64,000 nt of DNA from Anopheles merus (GCF_017562075.2 NC_054084.1:6862001-6926000), one strand, 5' to 3'. Counted from the stretch's first letter, positions 31,239-46,282 are shown. A program made the numbers and translations. The notes: generated from the sequence alone by a model not told the origin.

Positions 31239-33448
31239 AAATTACCCACCAGCCAGTAAATGCTTTGTTTGATGTGTGTGGAACGGCAACTGCTGCCTAT
31301 GTGTGTGTGGATGATGAAACGCCGAGGCAGTTTTAAAATCTCTTTAAAGGCACCAGGCGCCTCCATCCGGCTTTAAGCTGTAAGCCACCGTGCGCCTCCA
31401 TCGCAAGCAAATGAAGCAGGCCATTATAATTAGTCCATTTTCTCGCTCTCTTTATTTTGTTTTGCTACGAGCTTGTTCCATGAGATGCCAAAAAGTCTAA
31501 AAGTGGAATACAACTCATTCCAACAGCTTTGGCGGGATTAAATTTGTCCCAGTTTAGCCATACATCCGCAGCTCGCACCGGTACCAGACCGGGACTAAAT
31601 TTAGCAAATCGATAAAGATAACAAAATGATAGGTTTCAGCTTATCCCTCCCACTCGTGCGCTTTTGCTGTCCGGCGTTTTCGCTATCCTTTTCGGTCCGG
31701 GCCGGCACTTCGAAGCTCATGAAGAACGACCACATGTCGACGTGTGCGGGCACGGAATGCATCACACAGACGGACCGGGCGCAATCCAATCCGTATCAAC
31801 AAGTTTATTGCTTTCCGGAGAATTAACACACACACACACATGCAGGGACGCACGCACAATGCTACAGGCAGTCTCTGACTCGCCCCCATAAATACACCGA
31901 ATAACGACCGGATGCTTCCGAGCTTTCGGGACGATAAAGCCATCGGGAAGGCAAGCTGTGCGGGTCAAACCTTTGCCGCACGGGACGGATCGTCGAGGCT
32001 CGTTCCTTCCGCTCCAGCGAATCGAACAACGATCGAACACTTCCGTTAGAAAATTTGTCGAATTCCATTCCGATGCTGGCTGATGCAGGGTGGGTTAAGT
32101 GACGAAAGGATGGAAGGCAAAAAAAACAGTGTCTTTCCTGCTGCCGCGTACAACGAAAGCGCAGTTATGCACATCCGGCCGGCATTGTCCGAAAAGCTCC
32201 ATCAGCTGCACGACACAATGAAGGGACCAGGCGCACAACAAAACCACCGCTCGATATGTATGAATTCCACCGGACTCATCACATTTGCATAAAGGCATCG
32301 GAGCGACCGGAGTTCATAAATCGCACTGGCAAAGGCCATTTCCTAAAGAGTTAGTCGCCGTTGCAGCTGGTTGGGAGTGAAGGTTATTCGGGAATGATTC
32401 GAAAAAGAGAATAGATCAGGAAAAATAAAACTCAAACCATGGAATTTGACATTGATGGTCATAGAGTGTAACAGACTAGGTTGAACATGAATGCCAGATT
32501 AGTGAAAAGTAATCCAACCAAGGGGTGAAAAATGGAAAGTTCATTGAATACAAATGATCGCATGAAAGGAGATTTAAGGCCCATTCGTTCGAACGAACTA
32601 GAAACTTAAATTGAAGGCGTGAACGTGTTACATAAAAATGGAATATCGATGCAAACTTTTCATCGGAGAATATTTCAAATCTCACCTCCCAGCTTCAGCT
32701 GTGCAATCATTTATCAGTGGTAAACCTCAACAACGCTCCTCCTCCTCGCTCCTCCTCTTTGCTGTTCATCACAAATCACTTAAATCGATAAACCCATTAT
32801 CTACCCTTGGCCAGCTTATTGCCCTCAACGACACCACACAGCGAAAAAGTTCGATTCAGCGCCAGAAGAGGTGGAAACTAATTTGCCAACCAATCTTTTT
32901 GTCTTTTGTGCTCTGGTCGTCTCCCTCGGTTGGGTTTGCTGCACCACTGCAAGCAAGAAGCTGCCGAAGAAGGTATCGGCTACAAATTAGACGTTGAGTT
33001 GAGGCGGAGAGAAGGGGGCGAGAAAAGTTTTCCATTTAACCCCGAAGCCCGAGAACAACTGCGAGAATAATGCTGATGCTGGTGAAAAAGCTACCACCGA
33101 GACAAGCAGCACCGTTAGCGTGTAAATGAACCGCAAACGTTAACTGAAGCCGAGCCGTTTCCGAAAGGATTGCGAGCAACACTCGGAATCAATCGATACG
33201 GTAAGAGAATACGTTTTTTTGCGCCAGCACAAGTGTGAGCTGTTTCGGAGTGTTCGAAACGAAAGAACGCTTTTATAAAATGATGCCAATTTTTCATTTG
33301 CATTCTTTGGAAACCGCTACACGAGCCGTTTCCAGTGCCGTCGTGGTTTGGTTTTAAGGGGTTTTGCTCGTTTGACCCCGTGCCACCATGAAACGAAGCC
33401 ATTGGCAATCAATTTAACGGTGACCTTTGACTTTTCTATCCCTCACAT

Positions 33449-33465
33449 TGCATACTTTTAGGCGC
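33449..33465 (-). repeat. Dispersed 17-bp motif copy
   Basis: The minus strand reads GCGCCTAAAAGTATGCA, 16 of 17. Confidence 0.7.
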
Positions 33466-34553
33466 ATTTGGTGTGTCTGAACAATTTGAACGTGTTTTTG
33501 CAGTCGCTTTTAATTTTTCTAACTAGAATTTCTCAACAGTAGGAAAAATTCAATCACTCCTTCTTAACACTTACGCTTGTCAGTTGTCAGCAAACGAGGC
33601 TTACATTATTTTCACCAAACCGACCAATCAATTACCTCACAAATCTCGTTCCCTGCCAAACACGCCCATTGAAACAATAGAATTACACTGTCTCGGCTTG
33701 AGGAAGCATCGTGCAACATTGTGAAACAAACCAAAAAGAGCTTGCTGCTCAATCATTGCCGCACTTTTTCGCGTTCACGTTTAGTGACAGGACAAGTCCG
33801 TGTCTGAATTATGACCAAGCGGACCGCGAGCTCTTCGGCCCTTAAGCGACCAGTTTATTCAATGAAGCTCGCATAATCTGATTCATTCAATATTAAGTTA
33901 GTGTTTTCACGCTGTTTTTTTGCTATTCCCTTTTGCGCAACGTGATTGCGGCAAAGGACGAGAAAAGATTTGGACAGAAATAGTGGCTAAAAGGGAGAAA
34001 GTAAGTAAGCGTTTTTCTTCCTCTCGGTTGCTTTCGCTTCTCGTTTCGCAGAATACTTGACAGCACCAATTTCATGCATGATTGCGCACCGTGCGTTGGG
34101 ACGGACAAACCAACCGGTGCCGAATGAAGGCACGCCGAAGCTGGGATAAGGGTGTAAATGCTGTGTTTTGCTGCACGTTTAGTGACCTTTTCGTCGGTGG
34201 GAAGTGCCATGGATTAAGGCAGCGCAAGGAATGGACGAACAATTTGTAAAGGCAAGACCGAGTTTCGCACAAAACTTTGCCCCAACAGCGCTGCTTTACA
34301 TGACATGTGTTTCTTGAGCGTCGCTATTGATGGGAAATGGGTTAAAGTTTCGGATAAATGAACCATCCTTCGTTCAAGGTTGGCTGGTGTGGAGTTTAAT
34401 TTTCGCCTAAAGTTTGGGGTGAAAGGTTTGAAAGGGTCCGAAGGGCTTTAAGTATTTGACAGGTCATTTTCGAGCTCACAATCGACTTTGTCGAAAAGGT
34501 TGTGGGTTAAAATAAAAATCAGAAATGCTTAGTTCGGCTTGTGGCTCTAGCAA

Positions 34554-34570
34554 ACGCCTAAAGTTATGCT
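34554..34570 (+). repeat. Degenerate dispersed motif copy
   Basis: ACGCCTAAAGTTATGCT, 13 of 17. The CGCCTAAA core is intact. Confidence 0.4.
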
Positions 34571-36563
34571 TTGCGTAAAGCATTGCTAAATGAAAGAGCA
34601 TTTCTGCTCGTAGCACAGCAAAAGCTCTAATTTTGTACACTTTTTCTCTCACCTTCATAACATCAGAAACATTGTTACATTTTGCTTTTCCCGTAATGAA
34701 TCTTCTACATTTCCTCTACAATACGATCCAAATCGTGTCCAATCTTCTTTTTCTCGCCGTCATCGCCGGGCCATCAATTATTATGGGCAGCATTTTGATT
34801 ACAAGTCAATCACTTTTTAACTTTCGAGCATGTTTTTAACAATGTCAATCTTCCTTCATCCTCATCATCATCCACTTCTTGTGGTTCAAAAGTTGTTTTT
34901 ATTTTTTGGGGTTTTTGGATTATTTTCAACCGCTTTCTCGTAACTCCTTAATGATCGTTTGCTACCCGGTGACATTTTATTCCTTGGTGCTGTACTCCTC
35001 ATTAGTGAAATGAATGTTTCACCTCCACCCAGCAAGGCTCGTTTTTTTCGGAAATTTCAATAATTTCGGTACGAACAATCAAGTTGCCCGAAAGCTCAAA
35101 AACAGCAACCAAAACCAGGTTCATGTTTCGCCGACCCTTGAGGCCCGATTATCGATAGCCACCGGTAAACCAATCGGTCAAACGTGCTGCAGCAAAGCCT
35201 CCAAAGCCCACCAAACAAAACCCACCATGCTCGCTTCATCAACTCTGATTTCTGCCGGCGTACGGCTTGTAATCAATTCTTTTGACAGCGCTGCTTGGTG
35301 AAACTTTAGCATACTGATCCGTCTTTTGTGCGAAGCATTTCGGTACCATCGCACAAGATATAGCTTACCTCAGACGGACAATGAAGTAATGGAAACATCT
35401 CAACCGTTGGATGCCTCCATATTCATCATCAAAAACAAAGCAGAAAAAAATGCTGAACAACCAACAACCCCCGCGGCAATCGTAATCAATAATCGAACGC
35501 AAACTTGGAGCCCTTTCGCAGCAATTCGGCGCTGTGGTTTTGTTTGCTACATTTTGTGCCAATTTTCACCAATTCCCCGAAGTGCTCGATGCTCGAGGGT
35601 TTAGACAAGTAAAAATAATACAAAACAACCTGCACCTTGCATGCGGCTCTTACATTGCCTAAGATTAATGTTACTTTGAAACATCGACAGTTTGTACTTC
35701 GGCCGTCCCTCAGCAAACTCACTCACCTAATGGAGCAAGATTAATTCTTCTCTCGGTACAGGCAGAAAGGCAAAACTTGCCCAACCAGTCCATCATACTG
35801 GAGGCAAAAGGAAAAACAAAAACCAAACCGACACCATGTCACCACATAAAACCAAAGCATATCACAATCACCAAGAAGGATTGGGCTACAGGCCGCTGAA
35901 AAAAAAAGAAAGGAAAATCCATAACGCACTTAAAGACACGATAGCGTCCATCTTACCAAAAGGTGACTGGAGCCGACTGAGCCCAGCAGCAAAAGGGAGA
36001 AAAAAGGTTCACGGCACCGGTGCCAAATTTATAGCGAAACTTTTTAAATTTGACGCGCCCGTTATAGTGATGGCTACCCCTGGGGTGGTTGGTACAGGCG
36101 CGGAGGAATTCAATTTGTTTCTTACGGTTCTTGCCTTTCCCCTCCAGCGCTTCTTGCGGAAAGGTATGCGAAGTTGATAATGTTTCCTCTTTCTTTATTG
36201 CTTTTTATTGTGATTTGCAGTGTGCAAAATGGTGCCATTCGGTGGGACGTTTTATTGGACTTATGTTTCTGTTCCGAGGAAGGGTCTGAAATGGTTACCA
36301 TTGGCGGTGCACTTGGAAGCAGGAAGCGCCATCTGTTGGTGCAGTTGGAGAAGTTTTTGCAAATAATTTTATAAAACTGTTTAAAAGAAGGTGTGCTGTG
36401 GCATAGGCATAATTGGGTACCTATCCTTTCTGATGAAAAATGCCCCTTTAAGAGTGACACAATATTACCCACCTTTAAAATTAAATTGATTTTAGAAATT
36501 TATTGTGTTAAAATCGATAACAAGCGAGAAACAAGATTAAATGGCATTTAGCTGTAAATTAAT

Positions 36564-36580
36564 TGCATACCTTCAGGCGT
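36564..36580 (-). repeat. Dispersed 17-bp motif copy
   Basis: The minus strand reads ACGCCTGAAGGTATGCA, 14 of 17, with left flank GTAA. Confidence 0.55.
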
Positions 36581-39500
36581 TTACCACCAACGAGCTAACG
36601 AGAAATATCAGACAACGACAGTGGAACTCTATTTACAAATAAACCACATCTTCTATAGGTTCGAAAGCTCATTACTGAAATATGACACAGAATAAATATA
36701 ATAAACTACCCCTTACTTCTGCCAGCTCGATCCTAAACTCGTCGGAATGAAAGGTTCGCAATAAGAACCCCTGCCCGTGTGCTTCTGCTGCCGTGATACT
36801 TCTCCGCTGACATTTAATACTGCACACGTTCCTGACACACACACACCAAAACAATCCTTTTCTGTTGCTGGTGAGCTTGTTGCTTCTTCACAATATCAGA
36901 AACCTTCCTCCCCAAGCTCTGCCGAAACCCACAACAAAAGGGTTAGTGGATTGATTCACAAGGGTCAATTTCATCATTCTGCAATCTCACAAACCCTTAC
37001 CCCCAGCAATGTCGCTGACAAACGACCCTTTTTTTTGGGTGTGCGTCTATGTGTCATGAAATACCATCCTGATGGCAGCATTTTGTCAACCCGATTGGAC
37101 TCAGCCAAACATGGCTTTTATTTATCTATTTGTTGACACAACCATATGCTCTTCATCATCCCTCGATTATGGTTTGGCAGCGCTGGCAAGGTGATACACT
37201 GTACGGTGGGCGTTTGCATGTAACGGACGAAGCTTCAAGTACCAAGGAAACTATTCACCCCATTTCGGTGTGAGTGATTTTCGTCTAATAATGGGCATTG
37301 TTTGAGATGTTGTTGGCAACATTCACTCTCCACATCATAAAACGCGTTCCATTGAACTTCATAAATAGACCTTCTTGAGACACATTTCCCCCGAACTCAT
37401 CACGACGCATTGAGCCATTGAACCGCCGTTGCCAGTTCAAAAAATAAGCCGATCGTCTTTCATAGTCGAGCTCATGTTTCATCATGGTGATGATTGGAGT
37501 GTTTAAGCAGAGTTGCACACAGTCACCGAACGGTCCCCGTGTTAGCTTTTAGCTTTGGTGGAAAATTACTTTCCTCTTTTGCAATCACTCCACCCATTTG
37601 TCATGTTTACCAGTACTGTGGAGGCTCATTTTGCTGATGGAAGAAGCGGAACACAAAGTCTCGAAAATACTGTCCCACCTCCACCCCATAAGTAGGTGGT
37701 AATGGTGGAAATGGCATCCGCAGAAACACATTCCTTTGTGGATCCATCATCGTTTTGGGCGAAGCAAAAACAAGCCCCAACTTCCACCGAAAGAAACACA
37801 AATGCTCCGTCTGAGCCGTCCTGCCCGCGCACAACCAACGCACGCTCATTAATCGTGGCAGAAATGGTTGCCGAAAAAGATGAAGAATGTGCCGAAGAAT
37901 TTTTACACAAACACACACATTTTGGCCACATGGGTTGGCATCGAAACAACAACAGCAAAGAAGGCCACACAGACAGACACAGCAATTGTTGCGCAAAACG
38001 CACGTTGTTGAACACATTAATTGAAATTTCGCTTAAAGTGTGTACGTTTTCAGGAGAAGGGAGCAAGAACTTGAAGGTTGCTTCTGCAGGAAGATGAATA
38101 AACTTAAGTCAATATTGAAAGAAGTTTCAGCCTATTTTTGGGGGAGCAGAAGCGCGTTCCTTTGAAGTTCATTACCTTCGCTTGGCTTGATTTTTCCCTG
38201 CGCCGTGTGCTACCTTTTTTCTATTTTTAAAGCTTTTTTGTTTCTACAGCACATAACACAATATGCAGCACAATTCTGCTCAGCACCAATCCAGTTCTGG
38301 CTTGCCTTCGAGCGCTTCAGCTAAGTGGTTATCCAAACGCAATTAATGCGGTGCGCTTTTTATTTCACTTCCAGGTACCAATTATGTGCTGCGTCCGTTT
38401 CCGTTGTGCTCGGTGGATGAAAAACGAACGATACTTTTTTTGGCGAATGTTGCCTACCGGCTGGGTTTAATTTAGGTTACAAATTTCATCACCCACTTTT
38501 TTGTTGTTTGCAATCGGCCAACATTAATCCACAAAAAATTTTCCCAGCCTCTCCGGCCCTTCGAAGATGGGAAAGAGTAAAATTACTTCAACTAAACGAT
38601 GCAGCACGCTTCCTTCCTTCTGAGAAGTTTGGTTCGGTTTTTTTTTTTTGGTTGTAACCCTCCATTGTTAATATGAAAAGGGGTATTTTTGTTTTGTTTT
38701 TCTTTTTCCTCACCATTGCAACAAGTGTGAAGCGTGTTAATGCGTGCAAAGAAAAAAGGGAAAATATGAAGTTGCTAGCCCCGTTCTCACCCTTTGCTTC
38801 TCGTAATGAAGGATAAGAACGAACGGGCGCTTCTCCTGCCGCGCGTAAATAACTTTAGCAAATATTTGCTGCCCATGATTTCGGTTTTATTTTTCTTTTC
38901 TTGTTCTTCTTTACTGATGCATACCCATATTTACCCTCAGCAAATAGTATGCGAAAGGTTTGCTTAAAGATTGCAGCCACGGTTGTGTTTGCAGTGGGTT
39001 CAAAATTTGCTGAGGGAATTACGTATGCTTTTCCTGCTCGTAAGCTAATATTAGCTTTATTCGGCTATCATACTGTACAAAGGTGCTGTGCAACAATTGT
39101 TTTATTGAAGCGGATATACAATTATTTCCATTGAAATTCCTCCATGGATAGTTATTCTTCGTTTTTTGAGCTTAGAACACTCCTTGAACGCGTTTCCTCT
39201 AATCACTAACCTGTGCAGAGCACATACCGACATCCAGTAAGCACTTCCCATCGCAACCGTGGAAACACGACCACCTGACGCTGCCCGAGATGGTAATGAT
39301 GGTGCTGCAGAAAAATGATCGCCCGGCTGATGAATCGTTACATTATTCAGACACCAAGGGACAGCAGAAAAACGCGCTCACAAACTCCCGCTCGTGTGTT
39401 GCTTTTAATATTCCAAGAATCTTCTTCCGCTGGCTCGTGGCTGCCAGAGACAGATTGCATTATTGATGGTGCTTTTATTATCATTTCCCCAAGATTTGCT

Positions 39501-40831
39501 ATTCCATCGCACCGCGCTCTCTTCGGCTGTGAAAATAATGAACAATAAAAGATACATCTCTGCCGGACAGTAGGGCAGCAATAATTAGGGGAGTGCGGGA
39601 GTACGGCAGACTGAAGTTGAAGACAATGCTTGTCTTGATTTGTTCACAAATTTATCTTTCGAGTCGCTTGAATAGCGTTCTAAGTTTTTAATGGCCGTAT
39701 TAATTTTACAACCGAAGAACGACGAAGTGTTTTAATAATCCTTTTCCTGCTTACACAATAACGTCATAAATCGAGTCGACTGTGCAGGTTGATGACGGCC
39801 AATGGTGCACACTTTGCGGTCACAGCCCAAAACTCCGTCCGATTTCGAGCGAAAAGGCCATCTGCCGTTGACATTACCAGTGGGTCGTCATTTTAACTGC
39901 ACCCGTGCCTGTAGTACATAAATTCTCGGAACTAAAATTTCGCCCACCGCTGACAATCAACGAATTTACGACTGGTCAAACCGAAACTGGTTCACCATCA
40001 CCCGGTTTGATTCACTTACACCCAGTTCGGTTTCACTTGCAGCCCCCAAAAGGATGGCTCGCGCTGGTTGAAACCGAACCGACTGCCGTCCTAATGTCAA
40101 GCGAGGTGCAAATCACCACTGTAACATGATGCTTTCCCCGCACACACTTACAGCGACACTACTGCCATCCCACTGGGCGCTGGGTAAACTTTACCCGGCT
40201 GCTAATCAAATATGAGCCCACTGACATCCGACCATTTGGCGCTGGGCAGCCGGGGGAGCTGCACGGGCGTATGCAAAACCACCTCGTCCGCTTGGGCAAA
40301 CGAAACCACGCCACGCCAATGGATTCAGAGTGCTTCATTACACGCTGCGGCACAGCCAATTCAATTTCGAGCTGATACGTATGCGGGTGTGTGCGGGCTG
40401 GGTCAATCATCAATCAGGATCAGCATCAGCGGAGTGTCTGTTGCCCCCGCCCAGGCTCTCGGTATGCATTTTATGAAAGGTTATATGGTTGAAATGGTAC
40501 TAATGCTGTTTGTGAAATGGAAATAGACCCTAAGGGCTATCCATTTGGTATTTCACAATGAGGCAGTGAACGATGTGAAGTGGTGCTGTGGAGGAGTATA
40601 TTGAGATTTAAAATGGTTTTCCATACTGTGCCGAGCAAGCTCGATGTTCACATTACCTCAATGCAATAAAAGAACATAAAAACATGTTGTAACAGATTAA
40701 ATATGTAATCAAAATGACAAGAGCCATGTAACTACAATTTACTACTCTTGTTTACTGATGAACAATTCAGTGCCTCGTTTAAACTTTTCAACGTATGCAA
40801 CTGCCAGCTAAATCAATAAAGCCGTGTAGGC

Positions 40832-40848
40832 TGCATACATTTAGGCGT
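40832..40848 (-). repeat. Dispersed 17-bp motif copy
   Basis: The minus strand reads ACGCCTAAATGTATGCA, 16 of 17. Confidence 0.7.
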
Positions 40849-43421
40849 TTTTGCATGAATATCGTAGAATAAATAAAAATCTATATTTCACAATGAAAGT
40901 ATTGGTCCGGAAGAGCAAACTAGCGGAAATGCTCGCAGATTGGAGGAAAAAAATAGAAAAATGCTCTTTATACTACCCGCCCAATGTGTTGAATGATGAA
41001 AATGGAAAACTGTCACTTGCAGCAGAAAGAACCGTATCCAAATTTCAGGCATGCCGGTGGGATTTGCGGTTAAGCGGAATCTCGATGGAGATACTACAAG
41101 GAAATGAGTTCTATTTTATGTGTGTCAAACAACGTTTTCCATCCTTTTCCTCTACCTCTACCTCTCTCTCTCTGTCTCTCGCGCTCAGTTCCATAACCAC
41201 ATTGCACTCGAATAATGTTTCATAGGCCAGCGGCATGTGCAGGCTCGCCGACAAGTGTAATAAAACAAAAACTGCAACCCGAAACATCCTTCAAATAAGC
41301 GAAACATATCCGGGGCGGGGTTCTTTTATTCAACAAAAATGTTTTTATTTGCTTTTGCATGTTTGCCTCCACTTGGCTCGCGGGATGGCCCTGCTCCGTG
41401 TGCTTTCATCATCAAAGCGACAAAACTATAAACATAAACAAACACGCCCCGGCACCGAGATTCATGTTTCGCAATGTTTAATAAACATTTCCCCTTCTTC
41501 AAAAGGATTGCGCTTCGTGCGCCGTTTTGTAGAGTTTTTTTTCGTGTTTTGTGAAATATGAATGCGACGGAAATAAGACGAATCTCTTGCGCTGCACTCC
41601 GTTATGGAGCAGGATGCAAGGCACATCTTCAAGAGGGGATTTGCGTCAGCAGAAAGCAAACGTTGGACTAAAAAAAACACACACGCACGCCAAAGTACAC
41701 GCTGTGCTGTGTCAAAGCGATGCCATTATTTTGTCATCGCCTGTCAGCCTGGGCCAAATTTAAGGTGAATCCCTGCTTCGCAAATGGCTCAACAGGAAAT
41801 TGAAAGGAACCGTAACCGATCCACTGCGTACGTGGGGCGAGCACTACCCCGACCGACCGACTACCGGAAACGATAAATCCGAAAAAAGGGTTAAAGTCTC
41901 GGGCGTGGAAAGGGGGGCGCCTGAGATGGTGAAGGTTTCCTTTAGAAAATCAGATCGAAGCTCTTTCCGCAGAAGGTTCAAGTAGCTGAAAGGGGTTTTT
42001 GAGTCATTTTTCATGGAACCGTTTTCTTTTTTCGTCTTCGTCTTGGTTTACAGCGGGGGCACGAACGCCAGCCCTAATTGAGTCACTGCACAGTGGAAAT
42101 AAAATCAACAGGAATGAAAAATAAAAATTACAAAAATATAAATAAATTTAAATTTCAAATTTATTTTTCCATCAGCACAAGCATCATTTCAATCTATGAA
42201 AATTGAATAACGGAACGCAAAAGAGATTAATTATTATTTATTTTAAATATTCTGCTTTGTCCACAACCTTCCCAGCCGATCCACAGTGCAGTAACGAATG
42301 GAAAAGGATTGTAAAGAACATTTACGCAAGAGTGTGTGTGTGTCACAAACAAACCCAAATACGAAACGATACTCTGCGCAAACAATAGCGAACCCTTCAT
42401 CCAAATGGAGCCAAGCTTCTTCACGATTCGCTAAATCACTTCCACGCTTTATTGGGATTTCATAAATTTTATAATCCCGCGTCCCCAACTTAATCCCCGA
42501 TGGCGACTCGTTTTTTTTTTTTTTGGGGTAGAAAAAAAACGAAACCTTTCAAGCACCGACCCGATCTGCGGAAGGATGTCGTTTGTGTTGTTTCTCTTCA
42601 TTTTTTTTTGTTCACTCTTCCAGCGAATGGCGACGGAAAATTAGATCGCATCGAGTCGGTGGAAGCGAACGGTGGTTGTACGCTTCGGGGCACTACTTAG
42701 CAGCGCGCTCACCGCAATCTCACAGGGAAGCGTTGTTTTTCTTTTTGATTTCCTTTTTCTCTCTATAGCCTTGCTACTTAACAAAACATACTCTGCCTGT
42801 GACGCAGCAGCTTTTCTTCAACATTTTTTTCCAGGCTTGTTTTGAAAGAAGAAAAAAAAAAACAACCAACCAACCCCGTTCTCGAGGAGCAGCCTTCCAA
42901 CGCCAAGGAACGTCATGGTATGTTTGCTTGCGCGCCGGCTACAGGGAAGCAAACATAAATCTAATGGCTTTACACTGAGTGGGTGTATCGTTCTTGTGGT
43001 GGATGTTCGGATTCCCAACAACAGCACCACCACCGTCATGCTCGCTCCACTCTTTACCAGGTGTGGAACGCGTTCCGGATTCGCATCGTAAATCTATGTA
43101 GCGCAACGGATATCGAGCTGCTATTAAATTACATTAGATTATTGGCCCGGCATACGGTACGGAAGCGGTTGCCGATTGATTGGCTCCATCTCCGTCCGGG
43201 GTGAGCGCAAAGCGTCGATTAATTTATTGGGGATGCTCGAAACAATGGAGCAGAGTTTGTGTGGCGTGGAGCTTGTTATTCCGTTTATTGCTACACTTAA
43301 ACAATGGGCTGTTGTAGAGATTGTTGCCATATGAAACGATCAAGTGTTTGATAGAAATGATTATCGATATTTTCTTTTTTATTTTAAATTCTATTAAAAA
43401 ACGAACGTACAGTATGCATAA

Positions 43422-43438
43422 GCGCCTAAATGTATGCA
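43422..43438 (+). repeat. Dispersed 17-bp motif copy, perfect
   Basis: GCGCCTAAATGTATGCA, 17 of 17. It is preceded by GTATGCATAA, so the GTATGCA half is repeated just upstream. Confidence 0.75.
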
Positions 43439-45855
43439 CTTCACTTAACAAATTGGTTTATTACGGAGAACTGACACCCTTGTTGCTTTTTAAACATCAT
43501 AGCATAATTTTATTTTATTTTGTATCCACTAAATCACAAAAAATACAAATCAGGCTAGTGGTGGCTCAAAGTTCATCTATTCAATAGAACAACATTGCTG
43601 TTTTCATTCTATCATTGAAAAGCAAAACAACTATCAACAAACAAACATCATCACACTCTTTTCAAATATTCTCCAATCCTCTTGTTTGTGCTATTCACTT
43701 AGCACTTTCACTTAGCATCATCACTTGCCACACTCCCGAGAAACCTGACACCTTGGTTGAAGTATCAAATGCCACCGGAAAATCAAATCACCCGCCGAAA
43801 CTAAATCCTCTTCCCGGGATGCTTCGAAGAAAGCCAATCGTTTCCACCTGATTTTGTTTGCCTGCCTTCCTTGCCCTTTTTCTCAGTTCGTAGAAGGAAA
43901 ATACTTATAGCGGGAAACAAAGCATATAGCTGCGTATGTAGTGCACACCTCCCTGCTGGTCACTAGCCAACACGCAACAACCCACCGTTCAAACACATAA
44001 CGCATAAAGCGTAACAAAAATACACACACCATATAAAGCTCAAAAACCCATCAATCAGCCAACATTATGGTACAATTCCGTTCGCAATCCTTCACCGAAA
44101 TGCATCAATGTCGTTGGTGGTGGAATCTTTCACGAGATAGCTTTTGCCGATCCGTTTCTGCTGAATGTCCTAAGGTTATGGCATCTCGTTCCATTTCCCA
44201 CACACCCGGTGCCACCTGGTGAATGCGAATTTGGTAGCAAGCTTACGGTTAGCCTTTTTTGGGATTTAGTTCTCTGCTTTCACCGAATATTGTATTATGT
44301 ACGAGTAGTGAACAAAAGCAACGCACACCGCTGTCTTGTGGGAGCGCAATGCAATACAATCAAACAAGCTACCAATTCCAGTAGATTTTCCCCTTTCCAG
44401 CCGGTGCAAATTGATCTGACAGAATTGACAAAGTGAACGTCAGCAGCGTGTGTGTGCAGCGTACGGTCACTGCAATTCTATGAGATGTGGTTTAGCTGGA
44501 AGAATCTTTGGCTTCACCCTGCATTCAGCAGATAATGCTTGAAGGAATGAGCCAAACCAAGGGTGTACGTGTGTCGGTTTCACTCTCATCAAAGCCTTCC
44601 ATCCTTCCTGGAAAACGTACCATCAGCCACAGAGCAGTATGCTACAGTGGGCAACATCGCTTCTAAATTCATTCCAAGGCTCTTACGCACAGTCACACAT
44701 CCGAGCTGCACCTTTCCTTCCGGTAGCTTCATGTTCGTTTGAAATGTGAATGTAATGGGCTATTGTACTGGCCTTTCATCAGAAACCTTTTAGCCTAACA
44801 AACCCAATCTTGAAGCCGACCTGGCACCATTTTGTGAAAGCTGAGGGCAATATACGCCTCGAAACCTCAAACATCAGTCCGATTACTCACGTTGCAATTT
44901 GAAAATGGTTCGATAATTAAGGCGTTAAATGGCAAATGGATAGTTTCGGTTGAGGCAGGAGACCTACCCAACCTCAACTATCTTACACATTGCCTATTTT
45001 ACATACGACTTAGAATCCCTCGAGTTCGAGTTTCATTTAAAGCCTTCCCTTACACGTGCCGCTCATGGCTCGGTCTCTAGAGAATTGGCCTCACTCAAAC
45101 CCAAAACTCAATAAATTGCTCTTTTCCACATCGAAATTCATACGCTTTCACCCTTGCCCGAACTACCAACCAAAAACTCTAAAATGCACGATATATCGGT
45201 TCGGCTTTGTAAAACGTTTCCTCCAGACCTAGAACGACCCAGCCCAAAAGAAAACAGAATTCCGGTCCCTTTCTCTGGCATCCCACACTCACAGCCCGGC
45301 CGACACAGAACACACCCGACAGCTACGATACCACACTGGGAAGGAACCGGGTGTAGCTACAAATTGAGTAGCAAAATTAATGATTCCAGTTAAATCTGTT
45401 CGATAACGGAAGCAGCACTAGGTCTGGGAAGTGAATTGGTTCGCTTTCGGGGCTACATCTTAATATTGCTCTACGCTACGAAGTCAATGCCAGTGGTGGA
45501 GCAGGGAGCGGCTCGAGTGAAATAGCGATGAGATGCTTAATTTTGTTACTTGTACCATTTCCAGAACATAAGGTTTGGCAGTTACCGCGCTCCGGATGGA
45601 AATGTAAGATTACATCAGCGATCCGAGCGACCCAGCGTATCACAGTCTTGATTGGTGTGGGTGCATGTTAACAGCTGAGGGAATTAGAAGAAGGTGAACA
45701 TTTATACAGGAGCGTCTTCCTGTTTTATTGCTTTACGACGCTCCACCATGATGAGACAGGAATACGTTGATTGCTTTTACGTGAAAAGGCATTCAAGCAA
45801 CGGAGAGATATTTTTCAAAATTTGGTATATTTATGTTAGATATTTACATTTTCAA

Positions 45856-45872
45856 ACGCCTAAATGTATGCA
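45856..45872 (+). repeat. Dispersed 17-bp motif copy (doublet, first)
   Basis: ACGCCTAAATGTATGCA, 16 of 17. First of a same-strand pair 62 bp apart. Confidence 0.7.
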
Positions 45873-45917
45873 ATTGTGTTTCATGCATGAGTCTATTAAG
45901 CCTCCACAATTACATCT

Positions 45918-45934
45918 CCGCCTAAATGTATGCA
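45918..45934 (+). repeat. Dispersed 17-bp motif copy (doublet, second)
   Basis: CCGCCTAAATGTATGCA, 16 of 17. Second of a same-strand pair. Confidence 0.7.
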
Positions 45935-46267
45935 AAACGGTTATCAACAACCTAATTTGCATGCTAGCAGTAGTTGTTGCGATGCAACCGATTCTTTCTA
46001 CCCAAAGATCAATTAAAACGTTTTTTAGCCGAATTTTGAATGGTATAATTTATTACTATTTCGCAAGGTGGCGCTAAAAAATCACGTGCGTATGCTCAGG
46101 TGCGCGAAGGAATCTGCTCGTCATCCTGCTGCGCCGGTCATTCCCCCTAAGGGCTTCGGTTCGTGTCGTCGCTGGTCGGGTTTCGATAAACCGATTAATT
46201 TCGAAGCGACCGGCAGCGCCCTCTATCGCGTGACCCGTGCAAGGAGGCTGTTGCATCTGAATTGACG

Positions 46268-46282
46268 GTTGACGGCGTCAAC
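46268..46282. repeat. Perfect 15-bp palindrome
   Basis: GTTGACG-G-CGTCAAC, seven-base perfect arms around one base, at the edge of a GC-rich island. Confidence 0.7.

Larger units (their letters stand above)
23358..33448. other. Non-coding region upstream of the channel start exon
   Basis: No coding exon recognised on either strand. It probably includes the channel's 5' UTR exon(s) and promoter, whose positions I cannot fix. It contains one perfect motif copy (25312), a G11 run (25815-25825), (GTC)7 at 27473-27493, (CT)10 at 30251-30270 and (GAC)4(GAT)8 at 31203-31238. The block around 25900-26250 is less AT-rich than its surroundings and could hold a 5' UTR exon, but this is a guess. Confidence 0.5.
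33466..43421. other. Non-coding desert with scattered motif copies
   Basis: No convincing exon on either strand. Open frames here are short and compositionally biased. Dispersed-motif copies occur at 34554, 36564 and 40832. A CT-rich stretch lies near 41158-41182. Confidence 0.5.
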